From contig LNKV01000020.1 of assembly GCA_001465935.1 (NCBI GenBank), forward strand, positions 151,747-215,746: a DNA stretch of 64,000 nucleotides, written 5' to 3'. Made by a program: the position numbers and the translations under genes. The notes under the pieces are model-generated. The model was not told where the DNA came from. It was given only the letters and a program-made list of their open reading frames with translations, and did no database searches. Shown one piece after another: positions 33,195 through 45,200 of the stretch. Origin of the DNA: Clarireedia homoeocarpa. Taxonomy: Eukaryota > Ascomycota > Leotiomycetes > Helotiales > Rutstroemiaceae. Every line of letters starts with the position of its first letter. The stretch's first letter is position 1.

Positions 33195-34277
33195 CTAACT
33201 CCCCCGTGCTAAGCCGCTGAGCCGATTATTCGGTCCGTATTCAGCGAATAGTCTGATGAGGCGTATCAAATCCTGATGTCTAATCTCCCCTTCAATGATA
33301 CACGGTGTCGAATATTTATGGCAAGACGGATAAACAAGATGAATGCTCGACTTCGGATGCATGATATGAAAGTTTGCTACATTTGGCGTGCAGAACTCCT
33401 CTAGCCGCTCGGTGAATATGGGATCATGGCAGCTCTCTCTAATTGCTACCGGAGATACATCGATGTCTCGGATCGAAATATACTGCTCTTTTAGGAAGTT
33501 AGGTTTTGAGTCTAGCCCTTTCTTTCCATGTGTGTAGATGGGCAGCGCGATGGCGTGGTCGTGGTAGCATTGGATGAGGACATACTTGCGTTCTTTAGAG
33601 TAAACCGGGCCGAATACCGTGTTGGATCGATAACGATGATGTTCCTCTGCGGCTTCGAGGTTATAATCCGGTTCGTGGGTTGCAGCACAAATGACTAGAC
33701 CAGCTTTATATTGGTTAGGCAGTTTACGCTTGCCGTATAGTTCGTGTGGTTTGGTTGGCTTCGTTTGAGATTCGGCGTCGCAATACAGAGTCGTTCCGGT
33801 TGCTGGCCTCTTCCCGTTGTCCATTCCAAATGTGTTTACTGAAGTAGTTTTAGACTTTACACCATTGACATCCTTCTCATACCAGAAATCCGGCGTTCCT
33901 ACTGGTGTTCTGCCCTCATCGAACGGGGCCAAAGCAAACCCCGACTTGGGAAGTTCGACAGTCCCAGGCCCACTCCCTATTCGTCTGCCTGTTCCACCAA
34001 CCGAGCGAAACGAGAATGTGCTATTTGTTCGTCCTGGCTGTCCTCTGTGGCGGTATTGAAACAAGTCTTCGCTATCGATTCCTTTCATTGAATCGCGACG
34101 GGTATGAGAAACATTCATGCTACTGTCCTCTCGACGGTTCCTGGATGGTAGAGCGTACGGATGAAAGGATGGCGCTCGAAAACTTCTCTGGGAGCGATCG
34201 GGGCCAAAAGATGTACCGCGATCAATAGAGCGTGGGCCGCGGGGAGCATCTCTGGATTGCGGTGTCCTCAGAGTCAT
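33195..34277 (-). CDS. Uncharacterised 360-residue protein with a DUF6590-like C-terminal domain
   Basis: A single open frame from ATG 34277. The first 110 residues are Arg/Ser/Gly-rich and look disordered. A conserved-looking C-terminal domain follows from about residue 215: VFGPVYSKERKYVLIQCYHD, ALPIYTHGKKGL, then a HLVYP strand and a final helix RHQDLIRLIRLFAEYG. The YSKxR[KR][YF]...PIYTxxxxGL pattern matches the protein encoded at 27754-28733 without a gap over 30 positions (11 identities), so the two domains are probably homologous. The overall shape fits DUF6590, a fungal domain of unknown function. No catalytic motif is visible. Start choice is supported by the next upstream sequence being non-coding. 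Confidence 0.68.
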   Translation of the reverse strand: MTLRTPQSRDAPRGPRSIDRGTSFGPDRSQRSFRAPSFHPYALPSRNRREDSSMNVSHTRRDSMKGIDSEDLFQYRHRGQPGRTNSTFSFRSVGGTGRRIGSGPGTVELPKSGFALAPFDEGRTPVGTPDFWYEKDVNGVKSKTTSVNTFGMDNGKRPATGTTLYCDAESQTKPTKPHELYGKRKLPNQYKAGLVICAATHEPDYNLEAAEEHHRYRSNTVFGPVYSKERKYVLIQCYHDHAIALPIYTHGKKGLDSKPNFLKEQYISIRDIDVSPVAIRESCHDPIFTERLEEFCTPNVANFHIMHPKSSIHLVYPSCHKYSTPCIIEGEIRHQDLIRLIRLFAEYGPNNRLSGLARGS

Positions 34278-34827
34278 CGTGCTTTTGTAACATCGACGGC
34301 TAGGCTCAAGCTATAAGTTCTTTTTATTTTGTGCCAGCAAATATTTCTCAAAACATGAAGGGGTTCGATATGCGATATACGTGAGATTGGTGATGCGTAA
34401 GCAATGTCTGTTATGCAGAGAAGCTCGAAGTTATAGCAAGACATTCGGTTGTTGGCACTTCTTAGGGTGGCTATTCCGGTTGCAGCATTACTGATGACAT
34501 TTTCTTTTAGTCAATAGGTCATCGGCAGCCTTTTGTTTCCAAAAGCCCCAAAATTGAGAGGTCCCGACAAAGAATCGCAGAGCTTTTGGGAATCAGATTC
34601 TCTTTGTTGCTTAATCGGCGCTGTATTTAGACATGCCCCATCTACCTAAGTAAAACAATTACGTTTTACTCTCAGTCACAAGTATGTTGGTAATACATTT
34701 GGGCAACTAACGTAAAATTACAGAATTTCATTCGCATTTACCTCCTCCGCCACCACACAAGCACCATCGACACCCTCCAACAAGCCAGGATCAGGTAGAC
34801 GAAGCCACTAAGAACCAAGCCAGAAAT
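34278..34827. other. Divergent spacer, with a possible leader intron
   Basis: 550 bases between divergent genes. A well-formed short intron (GTATGT ... CTAAC ... TACAG, about 34683-34724) lies just before 34828 and may be in the 5' leader of the plus-strand gene; no in-frame ATG was found in front of it. Confidence 0.45.
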
Positions 34828-35794
34828 ATGCAGAATATTTCAGGAAGCAATATGGAGGCAAACGCGGAAAGTCAAGTTCATATTGCTCAACGATCAAACA
34901 CGTTACTTGAAGAGAACAGGGAACTTCACAACCAGGTTTTGGCGTTGCGGGAAGCGAGCGCTCAGAATCAAGCCAGAAACGAAGACATTGATCGCCTTGC
35001 ATCAAAGTTTACCACCACACTTGCAGCCAAAGAGAGAGAAAAGCTAGCATTGGAGGAAGAAGTAGTGCGGTTAAAAAATATGTACCAAGTTGGGGAAGTG
35101 GAACATACTGGGTTTAGCTCAGATAAAGAATCCCTTCCCTGTTAGTATCATCCTCGCAAAGCAAGCTATTATTCCGATACTAACAAGAATATAAAAAGCT
35201 ATAAAGTCAACGAATGAGCTTATTCACGTCCAGTACCAAGATCAAAAACTATTAGCTATGGTGTTGACACCCGTGATGATCGATCAATGGAACAAACTCA
35301 TCAACTTGTGGGAAAAAATACAAGAATATAATCGGAAATGGCAAGAAGTTAGCTACGAAATGGAGATCATGGAACAGCCTGATGCTTCGGAGCAGTACGA
35401 CGAAGAGACTCTCAGATCTAGGTATGACCTAGACAACGAGCAACTACAAACAATTACTGGCGAGCTCAGCAAGCTATATGAAGAGATGGTGGAGCCTACT
35501 GAGGTTCTGTTTCCAAAAGTTGAGAGCATCCTTGTGCATAATAATCTTTTCTCGAGGGATCCTCCTGGCTGGAGAAGAAAGATGGGCGTTCTTGGTCGAG
35601 AAGACTCCTTTCTGCCCCCTCCAAGTCCGGTTCCTGATGCGAAGGAGAATGTCGATGCAGGAAGCATCCCGGATCATCAAGGGGAGCCTCCGCCAAAGTC
35701 AAATAGAACATCTCCTAGACAAGAGAATGTACCGGGCTTTCTAGGGGCAGATCATGACTCGGATAGTGATTATTACAAGGACGAGATAGTCTAA
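34828..35794 (+). CDS. Uncharacterised coiled-coil protein
   Basis: Exons 34828-35140 and 35199-35794 join in phase 1 across a 58-bp intron (donor GTTAGT, branch ATACTAAC, acceptor AAAAAG), giving 302 residues. The first exon is a strong coiled-coil candidate (NTLLEENRELHNQVLALREA and KEREKLALEEEVVRLKNMYQ). The second exon has a further helical segment around MIDQWNKLINLWEKIQEYNR, then an acidic, Pro-rich tail ending DSDSDYYKDEIV. No family recognised. The frame is open upstream of 34828 back to the acceptor at about 34724, so a longer N-terminus starting in an earlier exon is possible; ATG 34852 is another option. Probably lineage-specific, like its neighbours. Confidence 0.6.
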
Positions 35795-36318
35795 GGGATT
35801 GCCGTAGGGGAGAGCAGATGCAAAAGGATCCGTTGTCTCCATGCTTCAAGGCTCAATTGTCCAGAAGATATTTAGTGGCGATGCAAATAGAGATGAGTTG
35901 TTGGAGGTGGCATATTGAGTGCACGGACACTTTTGTGGCTGAAATTTACCCCACCTAAGGCTTTTACTCTTGTGTAACCATGAGGAAGTGGCCGATGTTT
36001 TTCTTTTTGGGTCTCAGTACTGAGTAAAGCTCCGTTGATGGAGAAAGTCAAGCATGTGCATTATTCTACTCTATAGTTAATTTAGAATACACATCTAAAA
36101 TCTCAATTTTACAAATCAATTTGCTTGTATAACCTCTTAGACTTCAACATGACTCTATACGCGATGTGGTCCCATGGCCGTGGCGAAAGGAGGAAGGTCA
36201 CAATTACACAATAAAGTGCGTGACCAGGTCTAGATTATGCGCTCTTACCTGCTGTTGATTATAAGCACTCATCCGAATATGCCCTGCTCATTGCGTTGCC
36301 TTTACGTCAACCTATTCT

Positions 36319-36338
36319 GCAGCGGGCCAGCCCGCTGC
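36319..36338. repeat. Short perfect inverted repeat
   Basis: GCAGCGGGC and GCCCGCTGC arms of nine bases are separated by only CA. The GC-rich palindrome stands out from the AT-rich surroundings. Confidence 0.8.
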
Positions 36339-37381
36339 TAGGGAAGGTCCTACCACCTAGCGGCTACTAAGCGAAGAAACTGGTGCCTACCCCTTTACTG
36401 ACATTCCTCCCAGCTCTAAATTTGCGCCGCCCCAAATTCAGAGACGACTCCGGTGCTCTCTGCAGAGACATCGCTAGGTCCCTTCGCGAGGTGAAAATCG
36501 TCATCCTTAGAAGTCTAATTCAGATCCCTCAACTCCAGTTCTAACAACTTTTGATCCAGGGATGGTTGCTCGCTAACTCAAGGGCAATAGCATGATACGG
36601 TCTTAGACTGTCGTCGACGATGGATACCAAGTAAAGCTCCTAGGTATCATCTACTCAGACTCTTGTGATACTGCTCGAGCGTAGATCTCAGGTGAACCAT
36701 TTCATGTACCTGTTCCAGTGGTTGGATCAGCTATTTCCGACAAAATACCCCTGAATGCGGAAAGGTCATCAAAGAGCCCATGAGCCAGCACTATCGTATC
36801 TTATTATTTATGTTCAATACGAACGTTGGTGCAGTCAACTTTCTGCATCAGTCTCTGTGCCGCTGTGTCGCCTATTCACAGCAGCGATCTCCTTCCGCGC
36901 ACCCCCCTTACCCAACCGTGACATGACGCTAGCTTCTAACCTTGCTCGCCCCCGTCATACACCTCTTTCGCTACGTTTGCCCAATCATCATTTTTTTTCG
37001 CTATCTGTCTCTATCCATCCATCCACCGGCTTCAAGGCCTCTTAATGTCATTTTCCTACGCCATCTCTCTGACTACCTATCACTCCACCATTTCCAGTCT
37101 CCCCTCTTTACCAATACTCCATCGAAATCAACTCTGGGCATAGAACGGATTCGTTCATGATCTCAGAGGAATGAGCGTCTTTGAGTAACTGTGCATGACA
37201 GTTTAGTACGTGACGGACACAGAGATACCATCGCCGTCATTGTGAATCTTTCGTGGTCAAAGCTCACTCCAAATATCGGAGATGGTAGAAGATGAAAAAC
37301 GAAAAGTAGAGAACACAAACCCCGAAGGAAAAGAACAAGAACCTAGATGATTTCCGTATCAATCTCATAGCAGTCGAGACT

Positions 37382-37382
<1 letters not shown>

Positions 37383-37412
<30 letters not shown>
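37383..37412. repeat. A30 homopolymer flanked by CGAGACT repeats
   Basis: Thirty A residues. CGAGACT occurs directly before (37375-37381 region) and shortly after the tract (TTACCGAGACTT). Confidence 0.9.
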
Positions 37413-37414
<2 letters not shown>

Positions 37415-39065
37415 ACCGAGACTTAACGATGGTCTTCTTCGTCCTTCGTACTCGAGAAACGATAGATTGGAATCTTACCTAGAGGTTCGGCAATTAATGA
37501 TGGCGTAAATGATTACCTCTCGTGTGATTTGATATCATTCATAGTAGATAGTTGCTCAGAGAATTTTATATGATCAATGAATATTCACTGCTATGAAAGG
37601 TAATTATATTGAGATAACATCATGATCATGCTGGGGTACAGTGTTTTTATATTTCCAGGCTATGGCCCTTCTCGCATTTTCTGCAACTGGCCCCTTTAGA
37701 CGAAACTCGACCAGAGAACCATCAGACCGTCCCAACTGATTCTCATTTAAAATTTATGGTACACCATCCAGTCATCAAATCACATACAAAATAATTGGAG
37801 AAAATCAAGATATATCAACAAAGGCCTCCTGCATAGATTGACAGACTAATCGACTAACTGACTGACTGACTAATAAGAAACCACGATAGCGACATCAACA
37901 GCACAACAGCACGTAATTTTCTCCTCGCCCTCCCCAACCACTTTTTCTATCTTCACCTCCATCTCAGCCTAGCTCATCCAGATCATCACTCCACACTCAA
38001 AGGTACTACGCATAAGGAGAAGGGTAGTAACAACTACTTTATGAAACCTCAACTCAAAATTCATCCACCAACCCCCTCCATGGTCCCAACTCATCCTTCT
38101 TAACAAAAAACCACAGTCCAGAAAGAAAGAAAGGAAGAAGAAAAAATCAAATCAGCTGTGCGCAGAGGAAACTCGTTGACATAAACGAAGGTCGCGGAGA
38201 TCAAAAGAAGCAAAAAGTGCTAGAAAGTAAGCTAAGGACATCAGATGAAAATCCAAAGCAATAAATTGGGAAGAATAAAAGACATAAGTCGTGTAGAAAA
38301 GAAGACAACGAGAGAAAAGAAAAGAGAGAGGCAGAGAAAGATCGGCCTCAATGAATCCCACACATTATGATAAACTCCGCAAGAGCCAGTGCGATTTGCA
38401 AGGCCTTTGTATACCCCATTCCCAATCCATGCTATACCAAACCAAAATCTCCATGTTGTCCTATACCAAATAACAACCAGTTCCCTTTGCAATTCCGTCC
38501 CATTTCCTATTTCCCCCATTTCATCCAGCCAAATTCGTAAAATACCTGTGCGTCCCATACAGGGGATCCCTAGACCAAAGCAAAACAAAAGTACTATAAC
38601 TTTCGTTCCCAACTCCCAGCCACACGAAAATGGATTGAACCAAAAAGAAAAGCAAGCCGATAATTTTTTTTGGTTTTGTCTTCCCGTTCGTTCCAAAATT
38701 CCTAGATGCAAAGACTTTTTGTGATCCCATATTCCCATTTCTGCCACCATCGACACATTCTTATACCCTGTGCAACGCATCTCCATGCAAATTTATGTGT
38801 CAGTGTGACATTGTAATATGATATTCCCTACAACACTCCCTAGTGTTTCCTTGCGCCACTCAAGCAATCAATGATATTATGAAATGACATGAAAAGTTTC
38901 CCAGCAAATAAACAAAGAATTTCCGAAAGCTATTGTGCTTCAGAGTGGAAACCCTGAAAAGAGATGAGTAAGGGCGAAAGTTTGTGAGTTAAAGAAGAGG
39001 GATAACAGCAGAACTGGTTCCTCTCGTAGGTAAGGTCGAAATCATCATCTCGACGGAGTTTATGG

Positions 39066-41399
39066 CTAGCTGATGTTCAGTTCCTGAGCAAGTGCCATTG
39101 TAGGAAAATACCCTTCTGATTTTGGAACACCCTCCCATCTGCCACAATGTCTACCGAGTGTATCTTGCGCGCCAGTGATGCTTGGTAAGGAATAAGCTCC
39201 TCCTGAAGTATACTCTTGCTTGATTTTACCAGGTACATATTCGGGGAGACTTGGTAATTGGTTTCGTGGCTCCGCTCCTTCCCAGATCGGTGCTGGATAG
39301 TACAAATAACAGTTAGAGTTCTCGATGCCTTTTGCATCTTCCGCAGATAGAGTAGGCTCCATTGGAATCTGTACAGGAGCAGAACGGTAATGATGTGAAC
39401 GGCCGTCATACGTGGAACCGTAGCCAGAGCCCGGAAGCATGGATGAGGTTCCTGACATGTTGATATCTCCTGGTGTGCGAGATGTACCACCAGAAGTGGT
39501 ATATGAGCCACCACCACCTGCACCTCCAGCGCCTCCCGGACCAGAGCTGGCATTACTGCCTCGGCGCTCGCTTTGGTAATGACCTGGAGAGCGACCTCGC
39601 ACAACCATGGGAGCGGACATGCGGACTGCAATTTTGATCCATTGCTCTTGAGAACCCTGTCCTATATTCGCAAAAAGCTCAACTAGAAGATGATAATACT
39701 GCTGAGCAGCTCTCCGCTTGCCATTGTTTGCCGTAGCATTTTTGAACTGAATGCGCTCAAAGGTAGCTTCGATATTCTGTTGAGTTGGTGGTTGAGCAAA
39801 AGTTCCGTCGTACATCGATCGACCTCCACCAAGCCCATTGTCATTGCTGTACATGTTATGTTGGGTATGCGGTCGTGGGGATAGGTTAATTCGAGGTGGT
39901 TTCTCTTGCGGTCCTTTGTCTCTTTTCGGAGTATGTTGAACCAATTCGATCGCTTTTCCATCGCGCGCGTCTACTACCGCCGCTATGGACATCGCGAATC
40001 CATTTATTAATGGTCTCTGCGAGCCCGGTAACATAAGATGTACAGGACCATTGGGATTCAACGGCTGAAGCATAAAAGAGCAGCTCAGAGAGAAGTAATT
40101 TCTTCTATAACAAGTCCAGTCCGACTCAGCCAAAAAAAATCCCTTGTCAATCTTCGCGAAGATTTCTGGGGTGATGATTTGACCATCTGCTGCCTGGAGT
40201 GTATTTATGACCTCTGTCGCATTAAGTGGAGGGGTGAGTTGCCCTCCAAGCTGAGCTCCCTCCATATTTGTTGGACTTGCGAAAGCGCTTGACGATGGTG
40301 ATAATGGCACGCCTCTTACAGTGCCAGATGTCGAAGGAGATCTGGATATTCCGTCCGTCCTTCGCAGATGTGGTGTTCCACCTGCGTATAAATCTCGTGC
40401 GCTTATTGGTGATGTTGGATGTGGTAAGGCAGGTGAGCGCGAAGGTGGTGCCATTCCAGGGGAGGAGTGACTGTGCGGATAGATCATTATCATCTGTGCA
40501 CAACAAAGATGATGGTGTGTTGATGTACTTAAAAGAGGAGTGAAGATACGTACATGGAATTTAGCCGTGGCTTAATATCGGGCATGGAATAGACTGAGGG
40601 GCTCGGAGAAAAGTAGGGATTGCTCCCACCCGAGTACGTGGGACCGCTCAGCGTGGACTGATAGGAATGCGGGTAAGGAGAAAACGAAATGTTGGGCGGG
40701 TTTGAGCTTTGATTCTGATGGTCGATCGAAAATCCAGGACTGTGAGAGGTACTGGAATCGGAACTGAAACTGAGCTATCAATCAGCCACAGGTCTGAATG
40801 ACCGTAAGACAACCTTTAAGGTTCTGAGGCAACGCTATCTTAGGAGCAATATTCTTCATGACGGGAATGATGCCCAGTTGGACTGCATATGTAGGACAGC
40901 CAACACAACCATTTGTTGCACAAAGAAGCGGGCACTACTCGCGTGATGCAAACCATTGGGGAAGTGCAGGCTTGGTCGAATTAGAGGCATAGGCTGTGCA
41001 ACAATTGGAAAAATGAGCAATGACGATGTGTGAAGTCGTGGCAGATTGGCCGGCGCTACTAGGCTGAGCGATAATAATGTAACCAGTAAATGCATGAGGA
41101 TTTGAAACGACGATAACTGAGAGACAACGCAAAAAGTAGTGCATATGCCTAAATGCAGGGTTGATGAGGGGGTACATCGGGAAGAAACAAACGACCAACG
41201 AACTTTGTGAGTAGACTCACCGTACATCATCTGTTGCGGAAAGTGTCATATATCTCATCCCCATATCAGAGGGTAATGGCCGATGGTGAGCGAATTCCTG
41301 TCTTGAGGAGCTGTCAGGCTCTGGTTCGGATCCGACGATAGATAAAGACGAATGGCCTGAATAAGCGGCTAAGTCTGAGATATTACCAGCTTGTGACAT
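39066..41399 (-). CDS. vib1: VIB-1/XprG-type NDT80-PhoG transcription factor
   Basis: Exons 41399-41221, 40763-40550 and 40493-39066 join in frame (phase 2, then 0; donors GTGAGT and GTATCT) and give 606 residues, close to the usual VIB-1/XprG length. The start is MSQAGNISDLAAYSGHSSLS. The N-terminal third is Ser/Pro-rich. The NDT80/PhoG DNA-binding domain (p53-like fold) spans about residues 222-437: ITPEIFAKIDKGFFLAESDW, TCYRRNYFSLSCSF and RRAAQQYYHLLVELFANI are typical. The tail is Gly/Ser-rich. In other ascomycetes this factor controls heterokaryon-incompatibility cell death, extracellular proteases and nutrient-starvation responses; the same is inferred here. Intron 1 is long (457 bp). 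A further upstream coding exon at 42211-42220 is possible. The gene sits alone between long gene-free stretches. Confidence 0.9.
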
Positions 41400-42220
41400 G
41401 AAGTGATCGATTGTCAATTTTTGATGTGTTAAAACTGCGCGGGGTGGGGTGGTTAGCAGCGGGATGACAGAAACGCAGAAAAAAATATCCGAAAGATTTT
41501 GCTAATACGATCTGGATAAGAGATGTGACAAGGGAAAGATCTGCGAATGAAAGGAGAGTATAGCGTTGAACGGAAATGATAGAAATGTGCCGCATGAATG
41601 ATGGCTCATGGGGGCCGGGCGGATAGTTGTTTTGAGGGTCTCTTGCAAGGAAATGTAGACGGGATATTGGCAGGAGAAGATTCGGGTTGTCAAAATAGCG
41701 GATTGTTTTAGGATTGGGCATTTCATTTCCTTTTCCCTCAGCCGTCCCTCTGGTGTATTTCAACGGCGAGATTCGGTAAGGGAGTGATGAATGTAACACA
41801 CGGCAACTTTGTTCCATGGACATTCCGTTTCACCAGTTTCTGTAGGGCATTACACCCGATGCTGTTCGTTTGATGCGACACCATTTGAGCGAAGGAATGG
41901 AGACGATAACACAAACCATCGTAGAAACTGTTGAGCGAAAAGACCACCACCACCACCACCATCACCACAAAAAAGCGACAAACAGGATGACTCTCAAGAT
42001 CCAAACTACTGACGTTCTTTCGAAGCAACACAGAAAAGCAAAGAAAACTCAACAGCTTTTGGGGATAAAATTGTTTTGTTGAAAATGAGAAATGGAAGGA
42101 AAGCAGATGGAGCTGGAGCAGAGATAGGTGAGAGGGGAAAGAAGTATGCAGCAATATATAAAAAAAGATTGTTTCAAAAGAAAGCAAAAGGGATTGCATA
42201 GCTTACTTACTATCGTTCAT
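41400..42220 (-). other. Possible extra first coding exon and 776-bp intron of the VIB-1-type gene
   Basis: A consensus donor GTAAGT begins at 42210 on the minus strand, and a textbook acceptor (GCTGCTAACC branch, C-rich tract, GCGCAG) ends at 41435. Splicing joins ATGAACGATA (42220-42211) in frame to 41434-41400 and then to the ATG at 41399, adding 15 residues (MNDILTHQKLTIDHF). If the ATG is not used, the same intron lies in the 5' leader. Confidence 0.5.
41942..41968. repeat. CAC/CAT trinucleotide run
   Basis: About nine CAC/CAT triplets inside the proposed long first intron of the VIB-1-type gene. Confidence 0.85.
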
Positions 42221-45200
42221 TTGCAGCCTCGCCCTCCTCAAAATGCTCTTTTCTCGCGGGAAATTCCCACTTCTTACTACCTCGACCAGATCAAATGAAG
42301 CGAGGTCGAGAGTCGACGACGATAGTGAGGCGCGGACCTCTCGCGGACGAAAGACGCGTTTAACAATGATTTGACGAAGTTTGATTTGCAGGTCTTTCGC
42401 TCCAAATCGAATCAACAGGTCTTTTTAACGTGGTACAATTGGTAGTCTAATATAAGACCAACAACGGCTTGGACCGTTGTCCCCGAAATTTTGGGGTGAA
42501 ATGGGAGGGGGGGTTTGGATTGAAGGAAGGAATTTTGGTTAAGAGTGTGATACGGTAGACGGTAGTGGAGATCGCTCCTGGTAGGTAGGTGAGGTGAGCA
42601 AGGCGCGGGTAAGGATAGGCCGGACCATTCACCGTAGGCCGTTAAAGGTAGGCGAAAGGAATTCGAAGACGAACGAATCCAATGGGCTGGAAGAACCCAA
42701 ATAAGAAGAATGGACTACCAGCACCGACCAGGACGGACCAAGACCAACCCCGAATCAATTGGTGGGTGGGATGAGATGTGGATGGGCAGGGGGATGGTTG
42801 GATGGTTGGGGGTTCAGGATGGATGGCTGAAGAAACCTGCGATAGAGCGCGAAGTAATTCAGACCAAAACTTTTTTTCTTGTCTGTCGATGCTTTCCCTC
42901 TTTTCTCGTTTCGTTTGATTGGGGGAGGGGGGAAGCGAGTGGATGGGTTGGATGGGTGGGTGGATGGATGGACTGGGAAGTTCTCTTTTGGCTGCACTTT
43001 GCCTTTTGCGTTGCGTTGCGTTGCCTCGCCTTGCGTTGCCTTGCCTCTGCCTTACTTCTGTTACAATGGAGGCGTATTCCGTATTCTTTTGCTGATTGTC
43101 GCCAATGCCGGCAATGCTTCTGCTGCTACTGCTTTGGTTCTCCGTGCTTGTATGTGCCTTTGCGCGAATGAGGATGCGTCAGTTTTCTGTTTCTGGTCGT
43201 CGCCTGGTTGTTCTGTACAGTCCGGCCTTTCTATGCACTAAAAGATTGCTGCGATTGACGATGCACTTACTCCCTGCAGGTCCCTCCAGATTGGATTCGA
43301 AAGCTTCCGAGTGAATCTTATTTCGGTTACCTAGGATATGACAGTGCTATTGTAATTTCTTCTCCTGGCTGGGGCCGAGTGAATAGTTCTACGGCTGCTG
43401 AATTGGGCTTCACTGCCAATCCTTATAATTCCAGATCCCAGGTCCAAGGTAGAGAGACGGCCTGTGGGTAAACAGTGCGAAAGTACCCACCAAGAATGCA
43501 CTGCAGCTTTCGGCCAATAAGGCGCTGAGAGGAGGTGCGGGCAATGATGGAGCTGCTGTAGGAGAACTCGAGCCAGCGCAAAATCTACAGGGTCGAATCT
43601 CAAAGACTTCCCAAAGGAGTATCGAGAAATAAGTATATGCTGCGACGGCTGCAATGGAGTAGTAATATGCACGAAATTGCCAGGAATACCCTCGCAGTAC
43701 CGTCCGTCTATTCAACGTCCCGGATGTATGAACTCGGTTTTTTGGTCGATTCTCGACCCGCCCCAGCTGCTTTGGAATCCTTACCAGCAAGGAAGGTGGA
43801 AAAGTGCGGCGAGAAAAATGTTATGCTGAAAGCTGTGCAGATATGTCGATTATACGATGATTCGGTGTTGTCCAATCACTATTTTCGTATATTTGCTTAT
43901 TGCTTGCTTGCTTTACCTTCCCTTGCGCTTCCGGGTTTTGCCTTGTCGCGGACCCACTCCGTACCGTACTCCTGTTGCTACTCGAAGTAAAGTAGCCTTT
44001 CAAGGGTTCTTTTGCGTTGAGCGTGGATGCTGGAACTTGCTTCCGCCGCTGACAATGACGGCTTAGTGCGTTGATGAGGTTGTGTGTGGATGGATGGGTT
44101 GTATGACCTGGACCGTTGACAGGATAATGAAGATCCCTCAATGGCTGCCGATCCTCTTTGGCCTTTTGGGGGCCGAATGCTTGTAGCCGACCGAAACCTT
44201 GCAAAAACAAAAGTCAAATGCGGTCACTTAAAAGGTCGAGCCGTGCAGTAGGGTACCCGTCTTTCGATCGGAGATCCCTAACTGAGTATTGGTATTGGAT
44301 AGCTCTCTCGGATATCGTAAGATATGTAGGTAAGCTGGAATGTCGTATGTATAGGTGTATAGGTATATAGGTATAGGTGTTGGTGTGGGTATGGGGTATA
44401 TTGAGTACCGGTTGGAACTAAGGTGTGGTAGATGCAATGGGTGCAGTTTGTATCAAATGTACTCTGAGGTAAGAATAGTTGTACGTTCCAGCTAAAGGGA
44501 TAGAAGTATTCGAGCAGGAACAATATTTCCTGGCCCTTTTATTGAGATATCTCCTTTCTTTTGTATCCACCTCTCATCGGGGAATAATCCGCTCGAGGAC
44601 AATTGGAACAGTAGCTGTGCGGAGAATTGCAGAAAACTCTTCAGACCGAAATGCACGAAAACTGCTGGAAAGATGCAGTTAGCCTACGAAGGATTTTCGA
44701 TTGAAAGAACAAGGATCGTTCAAGAGCTGCGAATGCAAGCAGGGCAATTGTGACATAGTGTAAAAAAGGCTGTAGGGTGTGAATGAATGGCTATTATGCC
44801 CCTTCACCGAAAGGGTATAACGTGGGCTGGGATCTCAAATGCACGGCTGATCCAACGCTCCGGTTAATGGGCAATGAAAATGAAAACAAGTACTGACAAT
44901 GAAATCTAAAAGTACCTTTCTATGTCAAGTAGTGAGGCCGACAACTTGTCTGACTATACTTTTATACTGCGAAGTGAAGCTGGCAGCGGCGACAAGATTG
45001 AATGGGTTTGTAATATGCAGCTAGCACTCTTGAAGTTTTTGGACTCTTGGGTGACTCTCTGGTGAAGTAATATTGATATCCAATGCGATGTTAGACTGAA
45101 AAGGTTTCTTGAAGGATGACGAGCTAATATGATGTGATGCAGATATCCACGGAAGGAATTCGAGAGATATATGGTATCCCAAGATTACTACTAACGGCGA

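Larger units (their letters stand above)
35795..39065. other. 3.3-kb gene-free region downstream of the VIB-1-type gene
   Basis: No gene supported. It contains a 20-base inverted repeat (36319-36338), an A30 tract (37383-37412) and, nearest the VIB-1-type gene, AT-rich sequence likely to include a long 3' untranslated region. Confidence 0.5.

Noticed and set aside
42710..43241. Plus-strand frames of 120-153 codons
   Set aside because: Built from GGATGG/GGTTGG and GTTGC low-complexity DNA (Trp/Gly- and Leu/Ala-rich); no coding support.
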